Both the position numbers and the translations under genes were made by a program. Below the pieces are notes generated by a model. That model was not told where the DNA came from, did no database searches, and saw only the letters and a program-made list of their open reading frames with translations. From Choristoneura fumiferana (Eukaryota; Arthropoda; Insecta; Lepidoptera; Tortricidae), in the NCBI RefSeq assembly GCF_025370935.1, contig NC_133500.1, positions 442,740 to 506,739 on the forward strand: a stretch of 64,000 bases of DNA. Reading direction: 5' to 3'. Below are positions 41,585 to 53,000 of this stretch, piece after piece; position 1 is the stretch's first letter; each line of letters opens with the position of its first letter.

Positions 41585-41684
41585 TATTTTTAACGACCTC
41601 CCAGTTGATTTAAAGATGTTGGAAGGGGATATATTTAAGCGGAGGCTCAAAAACTGGGTTTTGGATAAAGTAGGTATTCTATAA
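41585..41684 (+). mobile_element. LINE pol C-terminal remnant
   Basis: A short frame FNDLPVDLKMLEGDIFKRRL, then KNWVLDKVGIL and a stop. This is the closing pattern of some insect LINE polymerases. No upstream part remains. Confidence 0.5.
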
Positions 41685-42179
41685 CTTAAAAGAGTATTAT
41701 AGAACAACATAATTAGCCATTTAGTATTAAAGTTATATTCTTTCAAATTAATTATTGGCTAACATCAGCGCATACAAGTTTGACGTTTTGAAATTTCATT
41801 GCGGCATTGTGACAAAAATCAAACCTTTCACGAAGTTACTTTAATGGTTTCTTTAAATAATAGTAATCATATATAATTGTTCTTGTATCGCTAGTAATAA
41901 ATTAAATGTCGTTTTCAGATCAAAATCCGTATTATTTTGACGACCGGTTTTGTGTGTATTACTCAATCATATTAAATTAAAAAAATAAAATTTCAACCAC
42001 AAACCGTTTCAAAAGGAAAATTGTTGGTATCTGCTGGACATGTCCGGGATGTAGAGGAATTAAGAACAAAACCGGGACTGTGTTCAATAATTCAAGAAGA
42101 CAAACATCTATTACTAAAATTAGGAAGTTAAGTCTACACAAATTGCTTTGTTAATGACAAATTCATATGAGACTTTTGA

Positions 42180-42357
42180 CCACTTTGAGCCCTGCGATAG
42201 ATTTCATTACCCCCACCTAGTCCTTCGCACGCAGCGAATATTCTTAATCAATATTGTACGCCCGAAACGGGTAACTGTTGAAACTACCTTAGGTATATAA
42301 CTAATAACTACCATCTAAGTGACACAGTTATACAATAAAATATTCTGATTCTGATTC
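42180..42357 (+). mobile_element. LINE 3' UTR with (ATTCTG)n tail
   Basis: Ends caataaaatattctgattct gattct, a poly(A)-signal-like motif followed by a short hexamer tail as in insect LINEs. The 5' limit is unclear. Confidence 0.45.
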
Positions 42358-42582
42358 TTGAAGATTTTGCGGTTATAATTTGGTTGATTTTCCGGTGCTA
42401 CTAGCTCCTGGTGTCAGAGACAGGCAGTGTCTCGCGTGTCGAAGACGCTTTCGGCGCACGCGACCCGCCAATAACTTATTATCAGATTATGTTCGTCTTT
42501 ACATAAACCGTCGTTTTATTCATTCATATAATGTAGGTAGAATGACATTAGTATTTTTAAAAGAAAAATATTTTCGTGTGTT

Positions 42583-42664
42583 TCGGACGGGAATCGAACC
42601 TGCACGTCCTGTGGCACACCCAAGATGTCGTACCAGTTGAGCACCGATAACACGACTAACCATC
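42583..42664 (-). repeat. tRNA-like SINE head or tRNA pseudogene
   Basis: On the minus strand, tcggtgctcaactggta (A-box-like) is followed about 35 bases later by gcaggttcgattcccgt (B box, good match to GGTTCGANTCC). The acceptor stem does not pair convincingly and no CCA-proximal discriminator is clear, so a functional tRNA is unlikely. Confidence 0.5.
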
Positions 42665-42734
42665 CGAAAATCAATGAACTGATACAATAACTTTGGTCAC
42701 CCACGACCTGATGATAGCTACATTTATGCAAGAA

Positions 42735-42905
42735 ATGTATGTTCATACAGTTCCTCCACCTCCACGCTTTAAGAACACACACAAATCACACAAACCCTTC
42801 TATCACCACCACCACCACACTACTGACGCGTTTCGAACTCAACCAGAGCTCAACTTCAGAGCAACACAGCCGTTCACCATGCTAACAGATGTTGGACATT
42901 AGATT
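42735..42905 (+). repeat. Dispersed repeat, cctccacctccacgctttaag family
   Basis: cctccacctccacgctttaa to caccaccaccaccacactac and gtttcgaactcaaccagagc. An inverted partner with the same blocks lies at 58395-58560 (ggtggaggtgga...gactctggttgagttcgaaa). No coding potential. Confidence 0.65.
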
Positions 42906-43223
42906 AGAGCAGTATTTATTTTCCAACCTCTTTCATGAGCCGGCCCCCTTAGTATGAAGAAATATTTCGCGACCTCCCTACCCGTTGTTTTTCTTTTCAT
43001 ATAAGTATTTTATTTTCTGACAAATATTATAAGTTAACATTTTCTTACTAAATATTTTTGAACTTATTGTTTTTTTTTTTACTGAAGCAATTTTCCCAGC
43101 AACTAATGGGGCTTCACAACCCCTGTAAAGAGGCTTCGCGACCCCCAGGAAGTCGCGACCCACACGTTGAAAAACACTGGATTAGAGTTACTTTCGCATC
43201 TTTATCTTTAAAAAATCGTTTTT

Positions 43224-43272
43224 AGGGTTCCGGAGCCAAAATGGCAAAAACGGAAACCTTATAGTTTCGCCA

Positions 43273-43304
<32 letters not shown>

Positions 43305-43760
43305 CGTCCGTCCGTCCGCGGCTTTGCTCAGGGACTATCAATGGTAGAAACCTGTAATTTTGCACGATTTTTTTAGTGTACCTCCCATTGACGTAAAGTG
43401 GGGGTGATTTTCTTATCCAACCTTGTAGTGTGGGGTATCGTTGGATAGGTCTTTTAAAATCATTAGGGGGTTGATGGAACGATTTTTCGAAAATCGAGCG
43501 TATTCCCTCTAAAATAAACGGGTGGCAAAATTTGAAAAAAATCAGAGTGGTAGTAAGTATATCAAACATTCAAGGAAAACTATAACGGCTAAGTTTGCTT
43601 GAGAATTATTAGTAGTTTTAGAGTAAATAGCAGCCTAAGGTATAAAATATACCTAAACTTGGAAGATTCCGTATAAAATACGAAATCCTTAGAAAAATAT
43701 TACTTATTTTTTTCGTAATGGCTACGGAACCCTATTTTGGGCGTGTCCGACACGCTCTTG
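43224..43760 (+). repeat. Dispersed repeat with agggttccgtagcca ends, copy 1
   Basis: Begins agggttccggagccaaaatg and ends taatggctacggaaccctat with gtgtccgacacgctcttg, so the outer 15 bases are inverted. It contains a (TGTC)n/(CCGT)n microsatellite at 43268-43318 and ggggtgattttcttatccaa. A second near-complete copy is 62106-62722 and a partial one 35481-35674. I associate it with a very common lepidopteran repeat; class unresolved. Confidence 0.75.
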
Positions 43761-44107
43761 TTCAGCCTAAAATTGCTAAAAGTGGCTCCGTGTGCTCTGC
43801 CTACCCCATTTGGGAATACAGGCGTGATGTTTTTTTGTGTGCGTGTGTTTTTCAGCCTTCTGACTGTAATGTACCTATTACCTTTTACACGGATTTAGAT
43901 CACAGCGTAATCCTGACCCGTGCCTTGCGGTGCCAGGTCGTCGCGTGATGCCCCCGATGCAGGAACATTTGACATGCCATTTCATGGTTAGCCGTACCCT
44001 ACAGTCAGCAGAAGCTGAATCCTACTTATCCATACTAATATTATAAATGCGAAAGTGTGTGTTTGTATGCTCTTACTAAATTATATTGGCGTCAGCAGGA
44101 CGGTAAG

Positions 44108-44315
44108 ACACGAAGTTCGAGTTTCGAGTTTCGTAGTAGCCCTGCAGGCCTACACATGCTAACGTTATTAAAACGCTCGTTAGCACGTGTAGGGCTTGCT
44201 AGGCTACTACGAAACTCGAAGTTCGTATCGTACCGTCCCTCTCGCTTTCGTATTAAATAGTATAAGTGTCAGAAGGACCGCACAAAGCGAACTTCGAGTT
44301 TCGTAGTAGCCCTGC
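44108..44315. repeat. Tandem MITE remnants, cagggctactacgaaactcg family
   Basis: A lone right arm (gttcgagtttcgtagtagccctgc, 44108-44145) is followed by a complete foldback copy (about 44195-44315) with arms gctactacgaaactcgaagt and acttcgagtttcgtagtagc around the loop gtattaaatagtataagtgtc. The complete copy matches 2546-2666 closely. Confidence 0.75.
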
Positions 44316-46676
44316 TGAATAAAATGTACTTACGTAGTTGTAAACGCGCGTTAAGCGCTTGTCACCTGAACTTAGCCTAACAGTTGACGCAGCAAACTTT
44401 GGTGGAGATGCTGGGATTATTATCGCGAACTCTTCGCGACAAGTATCACACGGTTTTTTATTTTTTTCAGCAAGAAGTACATTTCGCTTTTTGAAAGCAT
44501 TTTTCAAATCTCGTGGTCTGGTAAGACATGTGACAGTCGTATGTTTTTAATTTTAAAATCCTCGGCTGCTTGTGCTGTCATCGGTACATTGAACATTGGA
44601 TTTCGCAATGTTATTGTTATGAAGCTATACGTCAAAGCGGGTTACTTTAATGGAAACTTGTACGACCGAGGGTATAAATATGTTTAATAGCATAAAGGTG
44701 TATAGATATTTTTGACGTTTTGGTAACTTGCACTGTTGTGTTTCGGCGTGGAGAGTAATACAGCAGGTGAAATTACTGGCACGTGAGGTATCCCATCTTA
44801 GGCCTCTAGGTTGGCAACGCGTCTGCAATACCCCTGGTGTTGCAGATGTTTATGGGCGGTGGTGATCTCTTACCATAAGGAGACCCACTTGCTCGTTTGT
44901 CATCCAGTCGAATAAAAAAAAACTTGGTTTAATAAATTACTGGTGAAACCTATTCTATGCATTATAGGTATAGACCTATAGGTAGTAGCGGTCTGTTTTC
45001 CGCAACTCAACGACTTAGTTCGCCTTTTTTTGTGTGATTTGGAGTTTGGTTTCGCTTTTAATTTCGGCGAATTTTCTTTAGAAAGTAAAACTAAACCGAA
45101 AATATCAAATTTACGCTGAAATTTGCTGAGATCAAAACTTCGGTCAGATAGTATTATAAATATAGCCGGGACTAGTCGGTACAGTCAAGGAACTTAGTCG
45201 CGTACCAGGGGACCTTTGTGCTACTGATGTCATATTAACATTCCAAAGAAATCTTGATATTGATTATGAAAAGGTCCCACCCTGCTACGTGATTCAGTTT
45301 CCTTTTCTTTATTGATAAGGGCAAATAAAACGAGTCGTTAAGAAAAAGTTTTTTTATTGTTATCAAAGGCTACGATACTGTAGAGTTCATTAATACTTAA
45401 CTACGAAACGTTGCTACGGAATTTAACCCCTGTTTCACTTCATTTTGTTAAGTTCCTGTTATCTTATGTAACAGATATATATGGTAGCGTCTCTATTTTT
45501 TCCGTGTTGCCTTTATATGTCACATAAAATAACAAGAATTGAGAAGAGTGGTTAAGCTGGCTTCAGGTATATTAAAATTGTATATTTTACAATTTTACAC
45601 AATGAACTGCGACACAACCATTTAAAAATAATTGTATAATTTTGTATATACGAAGATGGATTCAAAAGTAGGTAGCTCTTAAAAAAGATAATTTTATTAT
45701 ATTTTAATGGAAATAAAAAAAAACGTTAAAAAGATATTAGACCACATTGCAGTCATCTTTTAGAAGATTGCTTAAAAAAAACTTTTCCTTGGTTAGAGTC
45801 AGAACTTTTTAATCCAGGTTCGTACTGAATTCATGTAAACTTAAAATGTTAAATTGTAGCTTGACATTATTTATTATAATATAATAGGTTTGCGGTGCTT
45901 AACATTTTTATTGTTACAGTCTAAAAAGATTGCTAACTGATTAGCCAGTAACTTAAAAACAGATCAAATTTGATATAAAAATATTGTTTCATTTTATTGA
46001 AAAAAATATTAAATTAAATTATTGTTCAAAGTTACTGGCTCTTGGACTATGTCGTAATACAAATACGGTTTATCAATGAATTTTATTGTATAATATCATG
46101 TACTCAGTGCGCGATTCCTTCTACATTTACCAAAAATATACTTATGTATGAGTTTTTAGAAAGGTACGATCAGCAAACTTTTATAATTTTGGATTATATA
46201 TTTAAAAATGAAATTTCATTATTTTAATTGTAATGAAAAACAAACTTAACTTCCTAGCAGTCTCCAAAAATTAAGTATACTTAATCGGAAAATGTCTTAA
46301 TAACATTCGTAATTTATTTAATCAAAATGAAATGACAAATGATAAATGAAAATTATTTCAATGTGAGATGCAAACAACTACCATCAAATGTACTTAAAAA
46401 TAAACCTCAACGTAATGTATAAAATTAGTAAAAATAATACTAGAAACAAAATCTACTTTTTGGTGTTAGTAGCTACAACAAAGGCTAAATCTATAAAAAA
46501 TAAATACTTTAAGTAGTTCGTTAATCAATTGCACGAAATATTGTTTTTTGTTTAAATCTAATGAGATAATACGCGATGGCACTTTCGAATAAATAGGTAG
46601 CAAAATAAGCATTTAAATTAACATCTTTATACATAGTGAGCGATATATATTTGAGTCGGCTAGGACTACCCGATTT
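44316..46676. other. No gene seen; AT-rich intergenic DNA
   Basis: Between the SDCCAG8 5' side and the RhoGEF 3' side. Only short chance frames. 45170-45300 shares blocks (gtaccaggg...gacctt and ttatgaaaaggtccc) with 62995-63035, suggesting a further, poorly preserved repeat family. Confidence 0.45.
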
Positions 46677-46682
46677 TTTATT
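46677..46682 (-). terminator. Candidate poly(A) signal of the RhoGEF gene
   Basis: AATAAA on the minus strand, about 345 nt past the stop at 47027. It is the nearest canonical signal I see. Confidence 0.4.
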
Positions 46683-47026
46683 GATTATCAGACGCATAGC
46701 TCTTAGTGTAAGTCCATTAATTTTGTGCAATGTATACAGACAAAATGTATATAATATAGTGTATATATATTTCTTGTCTATGGCACAAGATATCAAAGCT
46801 CGAGGAGGTTCGATAGTTATAAATATTTACAATCAACAAATTACTTCTATAATTATGTACTACTAAGTGTAAAATTGATGATAAAACGGAGTAAAAAACC
46901 AGACGGATTATTTAAATGCATTATGTTTACGAAGGAATATTTAAAGGTTTTCTTTTTGGTGACAAAATAGCATTGAATATTGTCAGTTTAAAAAAAAATC
47001 ATCTCCTTTTATAATTGTAATTAAGC

Positions 47027-50000
47027 TCATTGGAATTTATTGACAACCTGTTTTACCCAACTCGCTTTTGGGTCTTCGAAATTTTCTACTTTCGCTTCTT
47101 CACGATTTTCGATGTTCGAAATGACAACGCTAGTGTCTACGCTGACACTAGATTTCAATTCCTTTTTGGCGTTGTCACAGACACTGACACTTCTTTCAAA
47201 ACTGGCTACTTTCGTCGAAATGGACTTAGGTCTCGCAACCGGTTTTTTCGCTAATTGAATTTGACTCGGCTTAGTCAAACTTTTGGACATCATTTCAATT
47301 TCCATTCGCCTCTCCATCACGCTTTTTGATGTTTTCTGCGGTTCTCCCGATGTTCTTTTCATGTCCTGTGCTTTAGTTTTTCTTGTTGCAGAGTCTAAAC
47401 TTGCTCTTTCAAAACTCAGTCTTTTTATCTGTATGTTTCCTGTTGGTTTGATTTTGCTAGAATCTGTTTCGTCTTTAACGTTCTCTTGTACTTTATCTTC
47501 CGATTTTTGGTCTACTGACACAGTTCTTACTGCCCTGTAACTTGTGTTACGTTTAATCGTCTTCATATTAACTGATTCACATGACGATGACTGCTCTTTT
47601 GTTTTTCCTAAAGTGACTTTAGAAGCAACATTTTTTACGTTGGATGCGGTGGGAATATTAGTGATTTTAGGTTTAATTGGAACTGGAGGCGCTTTTGGTT
47701 TATCTTTGTCAACAGATTTATGTTCTTCTTTAGAATTTCCATGACTTTCAATACTTTTCTTCGTTACTGAAGCTTTAGTATGAAAACTAGATGTAAGTGT
47801 TACGCTTTGCGTTCTAAAAGATGCATTATGTTTCATACTTTCGATTCTGGATACTGTTTTACTGACGGTTTTAGCTTCTGCCTCTGTCTTTTCTTCGGCT
47901 TCTTCCTGATCTGAATATACCGCTGAATCTCGGAATATCTCTTCATCAATAACATGTTCTATCTTTTCAAATGATTTTTCATAATAACTCTCATCAGAAT
48001 TGGCATGTATCTTGGAATCAATTCGTTCTTCTTTACTATCTTCTTTTTTAACATTCTGTTTACTAGTTTCCTGATATGCGCTTTCACTAGAAGATGTGAC
48101 GAATGAAGAATTTGAGAATAAACTATCTGGTCTTACAGCATTTTTGTTGATAAGAATGTTAACGTTTTTAAGTGTCGATCTTTCTTTAGCCAGAGTAGTG
48201 GGGTCGACATAGTCTGACTGTGCAATTCTGGCTCCTAAATGTTTACTGCCTTGCATGTAAATAGGTAGTTTATTCAAGCTCTGATATGAGTTACTGTTAG
48301 ATCTCGACGGAGATGAAGTATTTGATACATTTGTAACCACGCTTACACTTTTTTCGTAAGAAGGTCTAATTACTTCATGATTTTGTGGTATATTGTCACA
48401 GCTGTGTGATAATGGTTCAAGGTTATTTTTTTCGGTTTGACTATCTGTTAATGTGGTATTTTCATACACACTTTTACTCAAAACGTCGTTTTTACCAGAG
48501 TAAACTATAGTGGACGTTGTTGGACTGTTGTCAGTGGAAGTGATTACTACTTTTATATCACTTTTAACTGTGTTATCTTCAGACATTTTTCTAGTTTCCG
48601 TTCTATTTTGATTATCGTCAGCATGTTCGTCCCCAATTATACTTCTAAACCTTTGAAGTAAATTCTTGGAATAACTTCTGGGATTTAGGCCGGGTCGTTT
48701 TTCGGTAGTAGGACTTTTTGCATCTGATTTTCCACTGTCAGGACTATTTTGATCGTTTGCGTTAATTTCTTCTTCGTTATTTTTAGGAGGGGTTCTATTC
48801 TTGAATCTGCTTAAAACATTTTTAAGGGACAGCATGTTACTTGTTGGTTTGTAAATTTTATGTTCCGGATGAATATTTGATTCTTTTTTGTCATCATTGT
48901 TTTCTAACGGTAAAACTTCACATGACGACGTTGTTGATGTGTTTAAGTTTGGTTGTGATACAGCAAGATGTTCATTTTTATTTGCATCCAAATCTTTTTC
49001 AAAGTTAGTTTTGTAACATTTGTCAATCTCTTGTTCGAGTTCTAATGTAGATTGGCTGATATTCTGCAAGTAATCAGTGTCGTTAGAGTTACCACTTTTG
49101 TTAAATTTAAGTATGTCTCCTTCACTCATGTAATTCTCAACATCATCATAACTTATTTCACTTTTGTCTGACGCGATAGTAAAAGGTCTGTCTGTGCTCA
49201 TTACTTTGCCATCTTTATTCAAATAAGTCTTACTATTGCTATTAGGTTTGCATTTGAAAGAGCTCAAAGTATTATCTTCTTGACTGTTTGTAACTACTTG
49301 AAAACTTCTGGGTAGTGAACCGGATTTTCTATCTCTAGATACATTGAAGTGTTCTTTTTGCCGACTAAGCCATATTTCAGGCGTATTTGGACTCTGTTGA
49401 TCGGGGCTCATGGGCAAATAATCACCTGGTAAGATATTAGTCGTCTCTTTGTTTCTCCTACATACTTCCATCAGGCTATCGTAAAGGTTTTCGGTGCTAT
49501 TATCAACAGGTGGCCCTTGATGTTCCATTGGTTCATAGCATTCTTCGGTTTCAAGTTTAACTTTCTCAGGCGATTTGACGGGTACCTCATATATACCTTC
49601 AGTGTCTTGCAATTTGTTAAGTTTATCAAAAGATAGATACACATAATCAGACTCGGTGGTAGTTTTAGCTTCCGTTTGGGCAGGGTTCGGTGGAGAAGGA
49701 AGCCTTTTCGGTCTCGGAACGCGCGATACATGTTGAATAGACTTGCTTTTTGTATTTAAAGTGTGTAAGCTTTCTTCTGCCCTATTTTCTACTCTTAACG
49801 TTTCATAAATATGATCGTCATCTGATGGATCATTTATTTCATTGGGAGGACTCAGTATTTGCACATCAGGTTCATCTTTACTTATTTGTAAATTTTCTGA
49901 CGTTTGTCTGTCATATTTAGGTTTATTTACTGTCTGTTCAGGGTTAGAATGCGACTTCAAAAGCCTCTGGTGTCTGCGTTGCGCGCTGTTTCTTTGCTGC

Positions 50001-53000
50001 TGTTTCTTTAGTAACTTCTGGAATTCTCTATTTTGTAGTAATAACTGTGATATTATCTGCTCTAACGGCTGTTCTACTTCTTCTCCGCTTGGGGCATCTT
50101 CTCTCGTTTTGACTTCTAGCTTATCCTCATTTTCTGATCCTTCGTTTATCACTTTCTGTTTATTTAAGTACTTGCCTTTCTCTAGTTCATTCTTTTTAAA
50201 TGAATCAGTTTTCTCGATCAGTTTTTTGTAAGTTTCCTCGTCAATGTCTTCATCCTTGCTTATAATTTCTGGGACTACAGCACTAGGTGTATCATCTTTA
50301 GTTTTATCAACATTGAGACTGTCGTTTGATTCTGATATATGTAAAATATTTTCAGTAGAGACATCAGTCGAGAAGTCAGCATAAAACTTTGCCGTAGTAT
50401 CAGAGCCAAGACGTAAACCATTTGCTCTGTTTTTCTTTATTTTAGATATTTTCTTTGGTAACTTCTTTGTGTTGTACATTTTGATTTCAATGTTTGTTTT
50501 CAGCCCTGTGTTAGTGACCTTTCTAGCATCTAGTTCTGGATCTGAAACAATGATACTTTCACTATTCTTTGTTTTTCTGGTTATTTTATTGGACCCACAG
50601 TTCCGACATTCAAACTCGATCTTCTCTGTTCCTCTTGAGTCATGTCTATCACTGTCACTATACATGCTCTTCTTAGCGATCATAGCCGTATTCTGCTGCA
50701 AGCCTGGTTCAGATTTCCGTCTCCAAGTGCCTATTTTAGACAATTTTGATCTCTGAGGATCCTCTTTAGATTTAGATCTCAAAGTATCTGTCTTTTGCTT
50801 TTCATTTTCATTGCACCGAGATTTTCGAGAATGTATTGTGCTAGTTGATTCCGTCACTATGTTCTCTTTTATTTTGGCGCATTTGAGACAAGATTTTGGG
50901 ATGGTCCTGACGTTTACTAGAGAGTTGTTAGTGTCACTCAAATCTTCTTTACTTTTAGTGTCAGTATACCCTACAATGTTATCCGAGGAATGATACCCTC
51001 TGATTTTATTTAAAGAGCTGTAATCTTTAGCAAAACTTTCTTGCGAAGATTTGAAATCTGAGCATTTGCATACGGATTGATTTCTTTCCAAATGTTCCGC
51101 GCTACCTGAATCAATATACTGCATCACTCTGTCGCACTCTACACATTTTTCTCTATCATGCTTACAACTGCAATCTTTATCCTTTTTACTCATTTCTGTC
51201 TCACAATCAGAACAGAGATCTATGTAACAATTGTCACAAGTATAGTCTGTACCTTTTTCAAGAGATACTTGCGCACAGTCGCAGTCTTGGCTAGTGGATC
51301 TACTGACAGGTACTGTGTATTTCCTATTTGCTTTTTTAAGTCGTCCTCTGATGCCGTTTTCGAAAGATTTTCTTCTTTCTCGCTCTAGCTTCCTTTTCTC
51401 TAGGTATTCTGGCGCCGAGAGCTGCTTTCTCATCGACGCTTGGGTAATGAGGTTGTGTGACTTCTCCGCTAACATGTCGTCTGTAACAAAAAAAAATGTT
51501 AATAATGTGAGGGATTGTACTAGGGCAATTTATTTGAAAGGAGGACAGATGTGAGGATTGAGAAAATTAGATGTATTCGTTCACAAGCCTCTTACCTATT
51601 TAATTAAAATGTTAGGTATACTTATTTCGGCGAAGGTTAACATTTAGAGTCTATTTATTTATTTTTATACATTTATGTCATGTTTATTTGTTTAATGGTA
51701 GGTATATCGATGATATTTAATACTTAGTACAGTGTGCACTAATGTCTCGCGCAACAAAGCGTGCATAAATATAAAAACAATATCTGATACGATTTTATTT
51801 CTAAGGCCCGTATGACGTGTCAGATAGTTTTGCACGCTCCGCCGTGGCAGTTATTAATGCAGGTGACTGTACCTAGGTGATACAAAGTGCAACTTAATTT
51901 GTTGGTTTTTTATTTTTTTGTGACTAATATTGTTTTTAATGTATGTATAGCTTATACTAAAATTCACAGTGCTTTAGTTTTCCCTCAACTCGCAACAGCA
52001 GTTCTGTTATACTTTAAAGCCAACACACACAGACGACGGGTGCGGGTCGTGAGCGGCCCCGCGACGGGCGTATTTACATGGCGGTATGTGGACGCCATCA
52101 CACCGACGGCGGGTGCGATAACGCCATGTAATACGCCCGTCGCGGGCCCGCGCACGACCCGCACCCGTCGTCTGTGTGTGTTGAGCTTAAAATGAGGGTG
52201 CTGACTTAAAAATACAATTTTATATTACTTCGTTTAGTACCGACCGTCAGTTTTATTCTGTCCAAGCTCCATGACGAGTTGTCTAGCGTGCGAAGGTATC
52301 ACCGCATTGTAGTTCTGCCCAATAAATTACCATGAATGAACAAAATAAAAGATTAAATTTCAATGTCAGTGTACTCCCATGTCTAAGAACCATAGAGCCC
52401 ACATGAGCGAGTCTAAACGATGGTGTGTGTGAAGTTCTCAATCCGCACTGGGCCCGCGTGGGAACTACGGCTCAAGCCCTCTCATTCCGAGAGGAGGCCT
52501 GTGGCCAGCAGTGGGACGTATATAAGCTGAGATGATGATGATGATAAGTGATTGTGACACTCAGTTCAACATATTCATACAAGCAGCAATTTCTGATGTT
52601 CTTATTTAGTATTAACCCTTTGACCGCCACGGTCGGTAAAACACGACAGCTGAAAAAAGTGCCATAGTGGCCATGTCGGCATTTCGTGGCGCATATGGAA
52701 CGATTTTCAGGAAAAATTTAAACCGTGGCGGTTAAAAGGTTAACAATTGTTAGTCAACGTTAAATAAATAAATAAATCAACTCTAAGCTTGCCCACTTGA
52801 ACACTTGAGCAGCAGAGTTAATTACACATCCATAACATAAAAATCCATTTCCTATTATAATCTCGCGCACTCTCTCCAATCCAAAACGCATTACCAACGA
52901 CAATAGACGCCAATCAACTCTCAACTCACCCGCTTGAGCAGTAGCGTCCATTCTCGCTTGTGTCGCTGCGATCGCGCTTGCAGCGTTAACTGCGCACGCG

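Noticed and set aside
42583..42664. A functional tRNA gene on the minus strand
   Set aside because: The B box is good, but the arms do not pair well enough for a cloverleaf and no terminator T run directly follows; kept as a SINE or pseudogene feature.
47030..51554. Many plus-strand ORFs of 60-130 codons
   Set aside because: They are antisense shadows of the long RhoGEF last exon, whose biased codons leave the other strand open.
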